From: an uncultured Bacteroidales bacterium
Lineage (GTDB): Bacteria > Bacteroidota > Bacteroidia > Bacteroidales > FEN-979
DNA: 64,000 bases
Direction of reading: 5' to 3'
Assembly (NCBI GenBank): GCA_903877385.1
Contig: CAIRDP010000027.1
Coordinates: forward strand, 186,001-250,000
Part shown: in pieces, positions 1 to 7,578 of the stretch
Layout: the number at the start of each line of letters is the position of its first letter
Numbering within the stretch: position 1 is the stretch's first letter
Notes under the pieces: generated by a model
What the model was told of the DNA's origin: nothing
The model's database searches: none
Seen by the model: the letters and a program-made list of their open reading frames with translations, nothing else
Program-made: the position numbers and the translations under genes

Positions 1-289
1 AAAACATGTATATGGTTGCAAGTATCCCTGCAAACAAACCAATGAGGAAGCAGGAACTGAAGGCCTGGCCGTAAGCGATGAATCCCCCGTCCAGCTTTTT
101 CCTGTATTCAAGAGTGCCCCAAACCATCCCTCCTGCCAGGAAAAGGTAAGAGACCAAACCCAGTGACTGGTTCATATACAGGTTGGTAATGTAAAGCAGA
201 AGGTTATAAACGATAACGACTGCTCCCGTAATTAATCCGTAATTCAAGGCATTGCCTGCAACAGATGTTTTCTTTTCTTCCATGATCAT
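1..289 (-). CDS. DUF4199-like membrane protein (partial, C-terminus outside window)
   Basis: Read on the minus strand, an open frame starts at an ATG at 289 (a second ATG lies at 283) and runs off the left edge of the window. About 96 residues are visible. They begin MIMEEKKTSVAGNALNYGLI and hold hydrophobic stretches around residues 16-35, 42-55 and 72-95, so this is an integral membrane protein. The pattern (short charged N-terminus, a NYGLITG-like first helix, a short YRKKLDGGFIAYGQAF-type loop) is that of the DUF4199 family, common in Bacteroidota and of unknown function. No Shine-Dalgarno is visible. The gene diverges from the SRP RNA. Family assignment is from memory of the pattern. Confidence 0.6.
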   Translation of the reverse strand, partial: MIMEEKKTSVAGNALNYGLITGAVVIVYNLLLYITNLYMNQSLGLVSYLFLAGGMVWGTLEYRKKLDGGFIAYGQAFSSCFLIGLFAGILATIYMF

Positions 290-338
290 GAAAATTTTAC
301 GTGTTCACGACAAACATACGAAAAAAACGCATTTCCCC

Positions 339-368
339 TTGATAGTTACAGGAATTTTTGTAACTTTG
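339..368 (+). promoter_or_regulatory. Bacteroidota-type promoter of the SRP RNA
   Basis: TTG at 339-341 and TAACTTTG at 361-368 are separated by 19 bases, matching the Bacteroidota primary sigma pattern (-33 TTTG, -7 TAnnTTTG). The -7 element ends five bases before the SRP RNA begins. The tRNA-Lys promoter at 1151-1180 has the same 19-base spacing. Confidence 0.7.
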
Positions 369-372
369 CACT

Positions 373-469
373 GGGTAAGTCTTATACGACCAGCTCCCTT
401 CAAACTCCCCCAGGTCCGGAAGGAAGCAAGGGTAAGTTGGTTGAGCGGTGCGATATAAGGGGCTTACCC
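373..469 (+). ncRNA. ffs: Signal recognition particle RNA, small bacterial type
   Basis: The segment begins GGGTAAG (373-379) and ends CTTACCC (463-469), which pair as the closing stem. The apical part carries the highly conserved SRP motif GGTCCGGAAGGAAGCA with its GGAA tetraloop (413-428). It is followed directly by a run of T (470-475), so the closing region plus T-run should also terminate transcription. The RNA binds Ffh and targets ribosomes making membrane or secreted proteins to FtsY. Its size, about 97 nt, fits the short 4.5S-like class. A strong TAACTTTG promoter lies just upstream. A small reading frame across this region has no coding character. Confidence 0.93.
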
Positions 470-480
470 TTTTTTATTTC

Positions 481-510
481 AAATAGAGAAATAGCGAAGT
501 AGCGAAATAA
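481..510 (+). repeat. Short GCGAA-type repeat (family A) upstream of tsaC
   Basis: The stretch between the SRP RNA and the next gene contains ATAGCGAAGTAGCGAAATAA, an array of the 9-mer-like unit (A/G)TAGCGAA(A/G). The same units recur at 6858-6978, 7327-7358 and 7581-7607, all in or beside the polymerase cassette. It has no recognised function. Confidence 0.6.
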
Positions 511-516
511 TTTATT

Positions 517-1128
517 ATGCTGCTAAAAGTCCATCCCGATAACCCTGGTGAACGTCATTTAAAGATCATTACAGATTGTTTAAAGAGCGGGGGGGTGATC
601 ATTTATCCTACCGATACGGTGTACGGGCTTGGATGCGATATAACAAAGATCAAGGCTGTCGACAGGGTTGCCCTGATCAAGGGGATTAAACGGGAAAAGG
701 CTAATTTTTCGTTTATCTGCCACAGCCTGTCCCAGCTCTCCGACTATACAAGGCCCATAAATAACGATATTTTCAGGTTAATGCGCAGGACCCTCCCCGG
801 ACCGTTTACCTATATTTTAAATGCCAACAGCAACGTTCCTCATTTTTTCCAGAGTAAAAAAAAGACGGTGGGGATTAGGATACCCGATCATAATGTTCCC
901 TTGCAGATCGTGGAAAAGCTAGGGAACCCAATTATGACGACATCCATACATTCCGATGATAATTTTTTAGAATATCCCGTGGATCCTGAAGAAATCTATG
1001 AAAAATTCCATAAACTGGTTGACATTGTTATTGATTCAGGTCACTCGGGGAATATTCCATCAACAGTAATTGACTGCCGTGGAGATGAAGCAATTATACT
1101 CAGAGCCGGCAAAGGTGAAATTTCCTGA
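517..1128 (+). CDS. tsaC: Threonylcarbamoyl-AMP synthase (TsaC/YrdC/Sua5 family)
   Basis: 203-residue single-domain YrdC-like protein. Residues about 23-41 show the family signature SGGVIIYPTDTVYGLGCD, followed by the KGIKREKANFSFICHS segment that lines the substrate cleft. A C-terminal PSTVIDC motif corresponds to the conserved PSTIVD. The enzyme makes threonylcarbamoyl-AMP from threonine, bicarbonate and ATP in the cytoplasm, the first step of t6A37 tRNA modification. It lacks the extra Sua5 C-terminal domain and resembles the YciO-like subgroup, whose role in t6A synthesis is less certain. It is preceded by SRP RNA and followed by a tRNA. The ATG at 517 is the only sensible start and no Shine-Dalgarno is present. 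Confidence 0.9.
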   Translation: MLLKVHPDNPGERHLKIITDCLKSGGVIIYPTDTVYGLGCDITKIKAVDRVALIKGIKREKANFSFICHSLSQLSDYTRPINNDIFRLMRRTLPGPFTYILNANSNVPHFFQSKKKTVGIRIPDHNVPLQIVEKLGNPIMTTSIHSDDNFLEYPVDPEEIYEKFHKLVDIVIDSGHSGNIPSTVIDCRGDEAIILRAGKGEIS

Positions 1129-1150
1129 GGTTTTTTTTATAAATTTCCCC

Positions 1151-1180
1151 TTGTTTGTTCCGATAAATTATCTACCTTTG
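1151..1180 (+). promoter_or_regulatory. Promoter of tRNA-Lys
   Basis: TTG at 1151-1153 and TACCTTTG at 1173-1180, spaced 19 bases, match the Bacteroidota consensus. The -7 element ends about 20 bases before the tRNA 5' end. Confidence 0.6.
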
Positions 1181-1199
1181 CACCCTCATTTTTGAGAGC

Positions 1200-1272
1200 G
1201 ACTCAGTAGCTCAGCAGGTAGAGCATCGCCCTTTTAAGGCGGGGGTCTTGGGTTCGAATCCCAACTGGGTCA
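1200..1272 (+). tRNA. tRNA-Lys (anticodon TTT)
   Basis: 73-nt cloverleaf. The acceptor arms GACTCAG and CTGGGTC pair with one G-U. The D-arm holds AGCTCAGCAGGTAGAGC. The anticodon stem TCGCC/GGCGG encloses the loop CTTTTAA, giving anticodon TTT (Lys). The T-arm carries GGTTCGAATCC. The discriminator base is A and no CCA is encoded. Promoter 1173-1180 lies upstream and a small hairpin with a T-run follows. Confidence 0.97.
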
Positions 1273-1296
1273 CAAAAAAACATTAATCAGCCCGGG

Positions 1297-1320
1297 TCAC
1301 CTAAGGTGAATCCATTTTTT
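1297..1320 (+). terminator. Probable terminator of tRNA-Lys
   Basis: TCACC (1297-1301) and GGTGA (1305-1309) form a short stem with a three-base loop, followed by ATCCATTTTTT. Stem length is marginal, so this is a weak call, but its position 25 bases after the tRNA fits. Confidence 0.4.
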
Positions 1321-1339
1321 ACCGGGCCATCTTTAGCCT

Positions 1340-1951
1340 GTGAACAATAAAACCCAACACATCTACCCCAGCGAATCGCTCAAGCTCAGCAGGGAAACCA
1401 AGGAAAAACAGCTAAATCAACGATCAAAGGTCATTTGGATGACCGGTCTTTCGGGAGCTGGCAAAACCACCTTATCATACGCACTGGAATCGGCATTGCA
1501 CAGCATGGGTTATTTTGTACAGACCCTCGACGGTGATAATGTGAGGACCGGAATCAATAAAAACCTGGGCTTCTCCGAAGCCGACAGGTATGAAAACATC
1601 AGGAGGATTGCCGAGGTATCCAGGTTATTTGTCGGTTGCGGAATTATTACCATAGCCAGCTTCATCAGCCCGACTTCGGTAATCCGGGATATGGCCAGGA
1701 CTATTATCGGGCCCGATGATTTTATCGAAATCTTTGTAAATGCCCCCATCGAGGTTTGCGAATCCCGCGACACAAAAGGGCTTTACCTCAAAGCCAGGAA
1801 AGGCGAGATAAAGGAATTTACCGGCATCGACGCCCCTTATGATATCCCGGCACACCCTGCTCTTGAAATCCGTACCGACCTTCTGACCATAGATGAGTCA
1901 ATAAAGAAAATGGTTGATTTTCTCCTTCCCTTAATATGGAAGGACAGGTAA
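1340..1951 (+). CDS. cysC: Adenylyl-sulfate kinase
   Basis: 203-residue APS kinase. The P-loop is GLSGAGKTT (residues 36-44). It is followed by LDGDNVRTGINKNLGFS (about 63-79), the APS-binding signature, then the conserved RRIAEVS and FISP elements and the KGLYLKARKGEI lid segment. It phosphorylates adenylyl sulfate to PAPS in the cytoplasm for sulfate assimilation or sulfation. The start is a GTG at 1340: the pre-P-loop segment that begins there is family-typical (short leader, then QRSKVIWMTG), and no ATG fits. The gene stands alone here. No cysD/cysN or PAPS reductase is nearby, so the PAPS could serve sulfotransferases encoded elsewhere. Confidence 0.93.
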   Translation: MNNKTQHIYPSESLKLSRETKEKQLNQRSKVIWMTGLSGAGKTTLSYALESALHSMGYFVQTLDGDNVRTGINKNLGFSEADRYENIRRIAEVSRLFVGCGIITIASFISPTSVIRDMARTIIGPDDFIEIFVNAPIEVCESRDTKGLYLKARKGEIKEFTGIDAPYDIPAHPALEIRTDLLTIDESIKKMVDFLLPLIWKDR

Positions 1952-1966
1952 GCAGGAGGTATACGC

Positions 1967-2836
1967 TTATTCCGCAGATTTTTTAGGGATAGGAATAACA
2001 CCCGACATTTCTCCCATCACATTGACAAGATCCGAGCCTGTAGGCACGATCACCTTGCTGTTATCCTTGAGTGAGGTTTCCATTGCCTGAATCCTCCTGA
2101 GCATCTGGGCATTCCCTATAAAGTATTTCTCCGCAGCTTCGTTAACAAGCTGAATGGCCTGGGCTTCACCTTCGGCACGCAGGATGGCGCCCTGTTTAAT
2201 ACCCTCGGCCCTCCTGATCTCGGCACGTTTCTCCCCGTCGGCCTTTGTTTCGGTGGCAGTGGCATAATCAACCGCTGCAATCTTTTCATTCTCGGCCTTT
2301 ACAATCTTGTTCATGGTCTCCTGGACGTCCTTGGGAGGATCGATCTCCTTGAGCTCGGTACGGATAATCTCTATCCCCCAACTGATGGTTTCTTCATGAA
2401 GGGTTGCGTGCAATTCCTTGTTGATCTTGCCACGCTCACTGTTCGCCGATTTCAGGGTCATCGTCCCGATGATGTTGCGCAAGGTGGTACGTGCAAGATT
2501 AACTATTTGGTATTCAATGCTATTAACATTATACTGCGAATTTTTTACATCCTGCTCATCTACCTTTATTTTAAAATAAACCTGTGCATCGACCTTTGCA
2601 TTCAGGTTGTCGTTGGTAATGATTTCCTGTGGTTCGGCATTGATCATTTTTTCGGTGATATTGACCTGGTACATCTGCTCGATACCCGGTAATATCCAGT
2701 GGAAGCCTGGCATTGCGAACCGGTTATATTTGCCTAAGCGTTCAACCAGGCCCCTGTGGGTCGGGCGGACGATACGGACCCCTGCAAGGAACAGAAACAG
2801 TATGATCCCAATAATGATGACAAAAGGAATTTCCAT
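1967..2836 (-). CDS. Stomatin/paraslipin-like SPFH-domain membrane protein
   Basis: 289 residues. One N-terminal transmembrane helix (about 4-22) leads into an SPFH/band-7 domain (about 23-200) with the RPTHRGLVERLGKYNR and PGFHWILPGIE elements typical of stomatins. A charged coiled coil rich in A, E and K (about 195-245) and a polar C-terminus follow. Family members oligomerise on the cytoplasmic membrane and organise microdomains or protease complexes, but the substrate here is unknown. It lacks the usual neighbouring NfeD gene. A TAGGTTTG -7 element lies on the minus strand at 2865-2872. It converges with cysC (15 bp between the two stops). Confidence 0.88.
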   Translation of the reverse strand: MEIPFVIIIGIILFLFLAGVRIVRPTHRGLVERLGKYNRFAMPGFHWILPGIEQMYQVNITEKMINAEPQEIITNDNLNAKVDAQVYFKIKVDEQDVKNSQYNVNSIEYQIVNLARTTLRNIIGTMTLKSANSERGKINKELHATLHEETISWGIEIIRTELKEIDPPKDVQETMNKIVKAENEKIAAVDYATATETKADGEKRAEIRRAEGIKQGAILRAEGEAQAIQLVNEAAEKYFIGNAQMLRRIQAMETSLKDNSKVIVPTGSDLVNVMGEMSGVIPIPKKSAE

Positions 2837-2864
2837 GGCTTTTCTTTTTTTTTATTTTACACTT

Positions 2865-2872
2865 CAAACCTA
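2865..2872 (-). promoter_or_regulatory. Promoter -7 element of the slipin gene
   Basis: Minus-strand TAGGTTTG matches TAnnTTTG and lies 28 bases upstream of the slipin ATG. A TTG about 20 bases further upstream could be the -33 element. Confidence 0.45.
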
Positions 2873-2931
2873 CGTCTAAAAAGGCAATTAAGCAAGAAAT
2901 TGCATATTTTTGTCGAAAATCAATCCCCGAA

Positions 2932-3924
2932 ATGAAAAAAATAGAGAACCCATCCGATTTAATGGAGGTTGTGAACGGTTTCAGGCTTAGCCGCATCATT
3001 CTCACCGCTTACGAGCTAAGGGTCTTTGACCATCTCGCAGGAAAGTCATGTTCATCGGCCGATATCGCATCGCTGGCCACTGCCGATGCAAGGGCTGCCG
3101 ACAGGCTTATGAATGTTCTTGTTTCCATTGGGCTTCTGGAGAAAAAGCACGGACTTTTCACCAATTCATCATTTGCCGAGAAATTCCTGGTCTCCTCCTC
3201 CCCTGCTTTCCTGGGAGGTTTGGCCCATACGGCAGACCTCTGGAGAAAATGGGATACCCTCACACAGGCCGTCAGGAAAGGTTCTGCAATAGAACTTGAG
3301 GACAATTTCAATGAAAGGGGGACCAACTGGATTGAAGCATTTATTGCAGCAATGCATGCAAGGGGAGTTGCCCAGGGCCGTGAACTGGCCTCACTGCTGG
3401 ATCTTTCAAAAACAAAACGCAGCCTCGATGTGGGAGGAGGTTCGGGAGCATTCACCTTTGCCTTTATCGGAAAGAATCCTACGCAAAAAGCCGTCATTTT
3501 CGACCTTCCAAAGGTAATCCCTGTAACACAGAAATACATTGACAAAGCCGGAATGAACGCCAGCGTTTCAACCCTCGCCGGGGATTACCTTACCGATGAA
3601 CTGGGCAAGGGTTTTGATCTTGTGCTGATGAGTGCGATCATCCATATAAATTCTCCCGAAGAGAATATTCTTCTGATCAGGAAGGGGGCATCGGCACTTG
3701 AACCCGGGGGACAACTGGTAATCATGGATCACCTGATGAATGAAGACCGCACAGAACCCCTGCAGGGCTCTATATTCGCTCTCAATATGCTGGTAGGCAC
3801 CAGGCATGGTGACACCTATACCGCAAAGGAGATAGGCGGCTGGATGCAGGCTGCGGGACTCAGCGATATCAGTACGACGGAAGGCCCTTCCGGCACACAG
3901 TATATCATCGGGCAAAAACACTGA
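2932..3924 (+). CDS. SAM-dependent O-methyltransferase, HIOMT/plant-OMT type
   Basis: 330 residues. The N-terminal winged-helix dimerisation domain (about 10-90: FRLSRIILTAYELRVFDHL, then AADRLMNVLVSIGLLEK) is followed by a class I Rossmann methyltransferase. Motif I is LDVGGGSG (165-172), the acidic motif-II loop is VIFDLPKV, and GGQLVIMDHLMNED lies near the active site. This domain order is that of Methyltransf_2 enzymes such as hydroxyindole O-methyltransferase and bacterial carminomycin or isoquinoline methyltransferases. The substrate cannot be read from sequence. A TATTTTTG element at 2905-2912 is a likely promoter. The gene diverges from the slipin gene and converges with the dnaE-type polymerase. 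Confidence 0.85.
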   Translation: MKKIENPSDLMEVVNGFRLSRIILTAYELRVFDHLAGKSCSSADIASLATADARAADRLMNVLVSIGLLEKKHGLFTNSSFAEKFLVSSSPAFLGGLAHTADLWRKWDTLTQAVRKGSAIELEDNFNERGTNWIEAFIAAMHARGVAQGRELASLLDLSKTKRSLDVGGGSGAFTFAFIGKNPTQKAVIFDLPKVIPVTQKYIDKAGMNASVSTLAGDYLTDELGKGFDLVLMSAIIHINSPEENILLIRKGASALEPGGQLVIMDHLMNEDRTEPLQGSIFALNMLVGTRHGDTYTAKEIGGWMQAAGLSDISTTEGPSGTQYIIGQKH

Positions 3925-4019
3925 CCCTGCAACAGCCCGTTCAAGCCTAGTTTGCAGCAAACCCGGTCCGGAACTAATTCCCGGCCAGTTACCGGCATAA
4001 AACAAACCACGACCCGTAC

Positions 4020-7000
4020 TTAACTTCTCGGGTCTTTTTGCAGCGGCATTTTAGCCATCTTTTCGACCTCGAGGCTGGGAAAACCGAATTCCTCGACGAT
4101 CTTTCCCATCACAAGATACACCCCTTCGCCCCGGAAGGGGTATTTTTCCACAGCCCGGGGGAAATGCACGGTATCGAAAAACTGTCCTTCAAAATCAATG
4201 AATGTACCGAAGTGCATCCATTCCTTTCTCACGGTTCTCACGTATTTTATGGTGACCAGCAGGCCCAGCATCCGTACTTTTCTGCCCAGTCGGCTCATCA
4301 TCTCCCCGGCCATGACCTCTCCCCTGAATTGGGTCTCGAGCAGTTCAAAATACGAATTTGAAACAGGCCAGCCCAGGAGTTCTATCTCATCGTAGACCTC
4401 TTCAATCGTGCTTTGCGCAAGGGCCGGCAGTTCGAACTTCCGGGGCTGTGTATTGAACAGGCTCTGGTTTGCAACCAGTGGGATATCTGCAACAGAATGC
4501 AGTGAGCGTGAAACATAAGCTCCCGGATGGTCGGAAACAAGGGACTGTTCCTTATTTACGCGGCGGCGGCCCAGGCTCCGGACCTCAGCAGGCGGTATGC
4601 TTCCCTGGCCATCGCCATTCACCAGGCCGGCTTTACCTCCTCTCTTTTTCGCCCCGACAGGCAACTGCATGTTCTTCCCCATCAGCATATGCGCCTCCCA
4701 CAGCAGCAATGCCTTGGGTTTTCCGGTGAACCTGAAGGCCCCGGCTCTGATCAGGATAACGACCTGCTCCAGGCTGGCCGGGACACGCTGGATGAAATCC
4801 TCCAGGTTCGTATACTCACCGTCCGATGCAGGATGCAGGATGCAAGATGATTCATTTTCGCTTCTCGCTTTTCGCTTCTCGCTACCTGAAACAATTTGCA
4901 CATCGTACTTTGTACATCGTACATCCGCTATCGCCTTCCCCACTGCCGTCTCCAGCCCGTTGATATGGACAAAGCCCACATACACATCCTTACCGCTGAT
5001 ACAGGTTTTGTATTCCCCCCGGTTCACACAGGGAGGATGGATCTTCGCCCCCCAGTTCTTCGCTTCGTTAAAATAAACCCATGATGGATAAAACCCCCCG
5101 AAATTATTGATCACCCCCACCATGAACTCAAGCGGGTAATGGGCCTTCAAAAACAGGCTCTGGTAACTTTCCACCGCATACGAAGCCGAGTGAGCCTTTG
5201 AGAACGAATAGCCGGCAAAAGACTCGATCTGCCTCCAGACTTCCTTCGTCACCTCTTCGGGATAGCCAAATTTGCGGCAGTTTTCAAAAAATTTATCCAC
5301 TATCCTCTGAAGTTCCTTTTTCGAACGGTATTTCCCGCTCATCGCCCTTCTCAGAACATCGGCATCGGCCAGGTCGAGGCCGGCGAAATGATGGCAGATC
5401 TTCAACACATCCTCCTGGTATACCATTACCCCGAAAGTCTCCTTAAGCTGTTCCTCAATGATGGGGTGCATGTGTTTGAATTTGCCGGGGTTGTGGAACC
5501 TGAAGATATATTCACGCATCATCCCCGAGCGCGCCACACCGGGACGAATGATGGAGCTCGCTGCAACCAGGCTGCGGTAGTTGTCGCAATGCAGTTTCTT
5601 AAGCAGTCCGCGCATGGCAGGGCTTTCCACGTAAAAACAGCCTATGGTTTTTCCTACCCTCAGGAGATTTTTCACTTCCTCATCGGCCTTAAACTCGTTT
5701 ACCCTGTGCACATCCACGCTTAAGCTCTTGTTTTTCAGGACAATTCCCGCCGTTTCGTAAATATGCCCTATCCCTCTCTGGCTCAGGATGTCCAGCTTTT
5801 CAAAGCCGATATCCTCGGCAATGTACATATCGAACTGGGTGGTTGGGAAGCCTTTTGGCGGCATGTCAAGGGAAGTATAGCAGGTGATGGGATGTTCGGA
5901 GATGAGCACCCCCCCCGCATGTATGGTCCTCATATTCGGGAAATCCGCCATCATCTCACCCAATTCATTGATTTTCTTTATGATATGATTATTATTGATG
6001 GCATCCCCGGGATTCTTAATAAAGAGGTCCATTTCCTGTTTGGGGAGCCCGTGGACTTTGCCGAGTTCACGGATTATGGAACGGTCGCGGAAGGTCGACA
6101 TCGCCCCCAGCAGGGCCGTATGTTCATGCCCGTGTCGTTTGAAAATATAGTCGAGCACTTCATCCCTCTCCTTCCATGAATAATCGATGTCGAAGTCGGG
6201 GGGAGACGTTCGTTTGGGGTTGATGAAACGCTCAAAGTAAAGGTCGAGGTCAATGGGGTCAACATCTGTGATTTTCAAACAGTAAGCAACGATGCTATTT
6301 GCCCCGCTTCCCCTGCCCACATGGTAAAATCCCCTCGACATGGAATAGCGGATAATATCCCAGGCGATGAGGAAATAAGCAGAAAATCCCATACGGCTGA
6401 TGATCCCCAGCTCGTGTTTGACACGCTTAAGCGCTTCTGTATTTCCCGGGCCGTAGCGGTAATGCAAGCCGTCAAGAGCAAGCTTCTCAAGCAGCACATG
6501 GTCGTCATACACATCCCCGGTGAAGCTTTTTTTGTTCTTGCATTCCCTGAAATCAAAGCCAATGCTGCAGTCTTCGATCAGCCTTTCGGTATTTCGGATG
6601 ATCCCGGGAAACTCCAGGTAAGGTTCCAGCAGATCATCCATCGGCCTCATGATCTCGTCGGGCGAAGCCAGCTGCCCCGGGTCCAGCCTGCTCAGCAAGA
6701 CGTTCTTATCCACCGCCCTGAAGTTCCGGTGAAGCTCAAAGCTCTTCTCATCCAGCACGGTCACCGGCTGCCAGATCACCATCCTGTCAAGCAAATGCCG
6801 ATGTCTTGAAAGAACTAAACGATTCATGGAAGCGGGATGGACTCCGATAAACGTGTTAAGTAGCGAAGTAGCGAAATGGCGAAATGGTGAAATAAAGGAA
6901 TCTTCTGTTTCGCTTTTCGCTTTTCGCTTTTCGCTATTTTCTTTTTCGCTATTTCGCCATTTCGCTACTTCGCTACTTCCAAGGGGCAATATCCAAAATA

Positions 7001-7325
7001 CATTCTCCAGAGGCTCCGGCCTGTCGGGCAAAGGCTGGTTCCTCAGATTATGCCTGCTCAGGAAATCATTCAGCTCCCTGAAACCCTCGTTATTCCTCGC
7101 CAGCCCGACGTAAAGCAGTTCATCATCCCGGCGGAACTCTATCCCGGCGATGGGTTTCACCCCCTTATCGGCACATACCTGGATAAACTCCATGATACCT
7201 GTGGAGTTGTTGATATCGGTGAGCGCCAGGGCCTGCACACCGCAGCGCACGGCCTCGTCAACGAGTTTCTCCACCGGCAAGGTGCCGTAGCGAAGGGAGT
7301 AGTATGAGTGGCAGTTCAGATACAT
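4020..7325 (-). CDS. DnaE-type DNA polymerase III alpha subunit (probable translesion DnaE2/ImuC-like)
   Basis: 1101 residues from the ATG at 7325. An N-terminal PHP domain begins MYLNCHSYYSLRYGTLPVEK. The palm carries PPDFDIDYSW with two catalytic Asp and KLDILSQRG with the third. Then come the YQEDVLKI fingers segment, a helix-hairpin-helix region, and a C-terminal OB fold (about 1000-1090). It is shorter than replicative DnaE. It lies downstream of dinB in a cassette facing a LexA-like repressor, so a damage-inducible mutagenic role is inferred. An upstream in-frame ATG at 7454 is rejected because that extension is repeat sequence overlapping another reading frame. Two segments, residues about 117-156 and 800-836, are encoded by repetitive DNA (6858-6978 and 4820-4926) and look like insertions in surface linkers. 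All catalytic Asp are retained, so the product is probably functional. Confidence 0.9.
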   Translation of the reverse strand: MYLNCHSYYSLRYGTLPVEKLVDEAVRCGVQALALTDINNSTGIMEFIQVCADKGVKPIAGIEFRRDDELLYVGLARNNEGFRELNDFLSRHNLRNQPLPDRPEPLENVFWILPLGSSEVAKWRNSEKENSEKRKAKSETEDSFISPFRHFATSLLNTFIGVHPASMNRLVLSRHRHLLDRMVIWQPVTVLDEKSFELHRNFRAVDKNVLLSRLDPGQLASPDEIMRPMDDLLEPYLEFPGIIRNTERLIEDCSIGFDFRECKNKKSFTGDVYDDHVLLEKLALDGLHYRYGPGNTEALKRVKHELGIISRMGFSAYFLIAWDIIRYSMSRGFYHVGRGSGANSIVAYCLKITDVDPIDLDLYFERFINPKRTSPPDFDIDYSWKERDEVLDYIFKRHGHEHTALLGAMSTFRDRSIIRELGKVHGLPKQEMDLFIKNPGDAINNNHIIKKINELGEMMADFPNMRTIHAGGVLISEHPITCYTSLDMPPKGFPTTQFDMYIAEDIGFEKLDILSQRGIGHIYETAGIVLKNKSLSVDVHRVNEFKADEEVKNLLRVGKTIGCFYVESPAMRGLLKKLHCDNYRSLVAASSIIRPGVARSGMMREYIFRFHNPGKFKHMHPIIEEQLKETFGVMVYQEDVLKICHHFAGLDLADADVLRRAMSGKYRSKKELQRIVDKFFENCRKFGYPEEVTKEVWRQIESFAGYSFSKAHSASYAVESYQSLFLKAHYPLEFMVGVINNFGGFYPSWVYFNEAKNWGAKIHPPCVNRGEYKTCISGKDVYVGFVHINGLETAVGKAIADVRCTKYDVQIVSGSEKRKARSENESSCILHPASDGEYTNLEDFIQRVPASLEQVVILIRAGAFRFTGKPKALLLWEAHMLMGKNMQLPVGAKKRGGKAGLVNGDGQGSIPPAEVRSLGRRRVNKEQSLVSDHPGAYVSRSLHSVADIPLVANQSLFNTQPRKFELPALAQSTIEEVYDEIELLGWPVSNSYFELLETQFRGEVMAGEMMSRLGRKVRMLGLLVTIKYVRTVRKEWMHFGTFIDFEGQFFDTVHFPRAVEKYPFRGEGVYLVMGKIVEEFGFPSLEVEKMAKMPLQKDPRS
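4820..4926. repeat. Composite oligomer repeat lying in frame inside the dnaE-type gene
   Basis: Three repeat types are joined. GATGCAGGATGCAGGATGCA occupies about 4823-4842. A run of TTTTCGCTTCTCGC-like units occupies about 4854-4885. CATCGTACTTTGTACATCGT lies within 4897-4916, followed by ACATCC. The segment encodes roughly residues 800-836 of the polymerase with no frameshift or stop. The GTACAT unit recurs between genes at 27779-27798, and the TCGCTTTTCGC unit recurs in the other dnaE insertion. The translated segment is polar and low in hydrophobics (KRKARSENESS-like), as expected for a tolerated surface loop. Confidence 0.8.
6858..6978. repeat. 121-bp inverted-repeat element in frame inside the dnaE-type gene
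   Basis: The outer 28 bases at 6858-6885 are the exact reverse complement of 6951-6978. The arm is built from GTAGCGAAGTAGCGAAATGG-like units. The 65-base interior contains four tandem TTTTCGC units (about 6908-6935). It encodes residues about 117-156 of the polymerase, a charged KENSEKRKAKSETED-type stretch between the PHP strand ending FWILPLG and the conserved TFIGVHPAS. The related chain would normally have a short linker here. The arms could fold into a long hairpin. No transposase, terminal duplication or stop codon is seen. Confidence 0.85.
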
Positions 7326-7326
7326 A

Positions 7327-7358
7327 AAAGCGAAATGGCGAAGTAGCGAAAGGCGAAA
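7327..7358. repeat. Family A repeat between the ORF6N remnant and the dnaE-type gene
   Basis: AAAGCGAAATGGCGAAGTAG (7327-7346) followed by CGAAAGGCGAAA fills the space between the stop codon at 7360 and the polymerase ATG at 7325. It is the same unit as the arms at 6858-6885. Whatever ribosome-binding signal the polymerase uses must lie in this repeat. Confidence 0.7.
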
Positions 7359-7359
7359 A

Positions 7360-7527
7360 TTATTTTGTACTGATTTTGAAGCCGATGGGGTTACGCACCT
7401 GTTCATTAAAGCGCCTTGTTGACACACCATAAATCCTTGCCCGATCACTGTCAAACATCACTCTCTGTCCTCCTACAAGATTGATCTGAGTGATGATCTC
7501 ATCTTCTTTGTGAACTACTTTTCCCAT
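7360..7527 (-). pseudogene. Truncated ORF6N (KilA-N-like) domain protein, 55 residues
   Basis: The minus-strand ATG at 7527 opens 55 codons, MGKVVHKEDEIITQINLVGG and onward, ending IGFKISTK and TAA at 7360. The segment INLVGGQRVMFDSDRARIYG followed by VSTRRFNEQVRN matches the start of the ORF6N domain (a family normally running to well over 100 residues, with an RFPEDFMFQLT-like continuation after the VKRN position). Here the frame stops just after that point, exactly where family A repeat sequence begins. It is most likely the remnant of a longer gene. It may still be translated as part of the dinB-dnaE unit. ORF6N proteins are DNA-binding domains often found in phages and mobile elements. 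The function of the remnant is unknown. Confidence 0.6.
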
Positions 7528-7578
7528 AGGTTTTTTCTAACTTAATCCCCCATCATCAAAAAAGTAATACTGAATTCT

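Noticed and set aside
252-458. 68-residue frame across the SRP RNA
   Set aside because: The region is a structured RNA with its own promoter; the peptide has no coding character.
7326-7454. 43-residue N-terminal extension of the dnaE-type polymerase from an ATG at 7454
   Set aside because: The extension is translated repeat DNA overlapping the ORF6N remnant; the PHP domain begins at the ATG at 7325 as in homologues.
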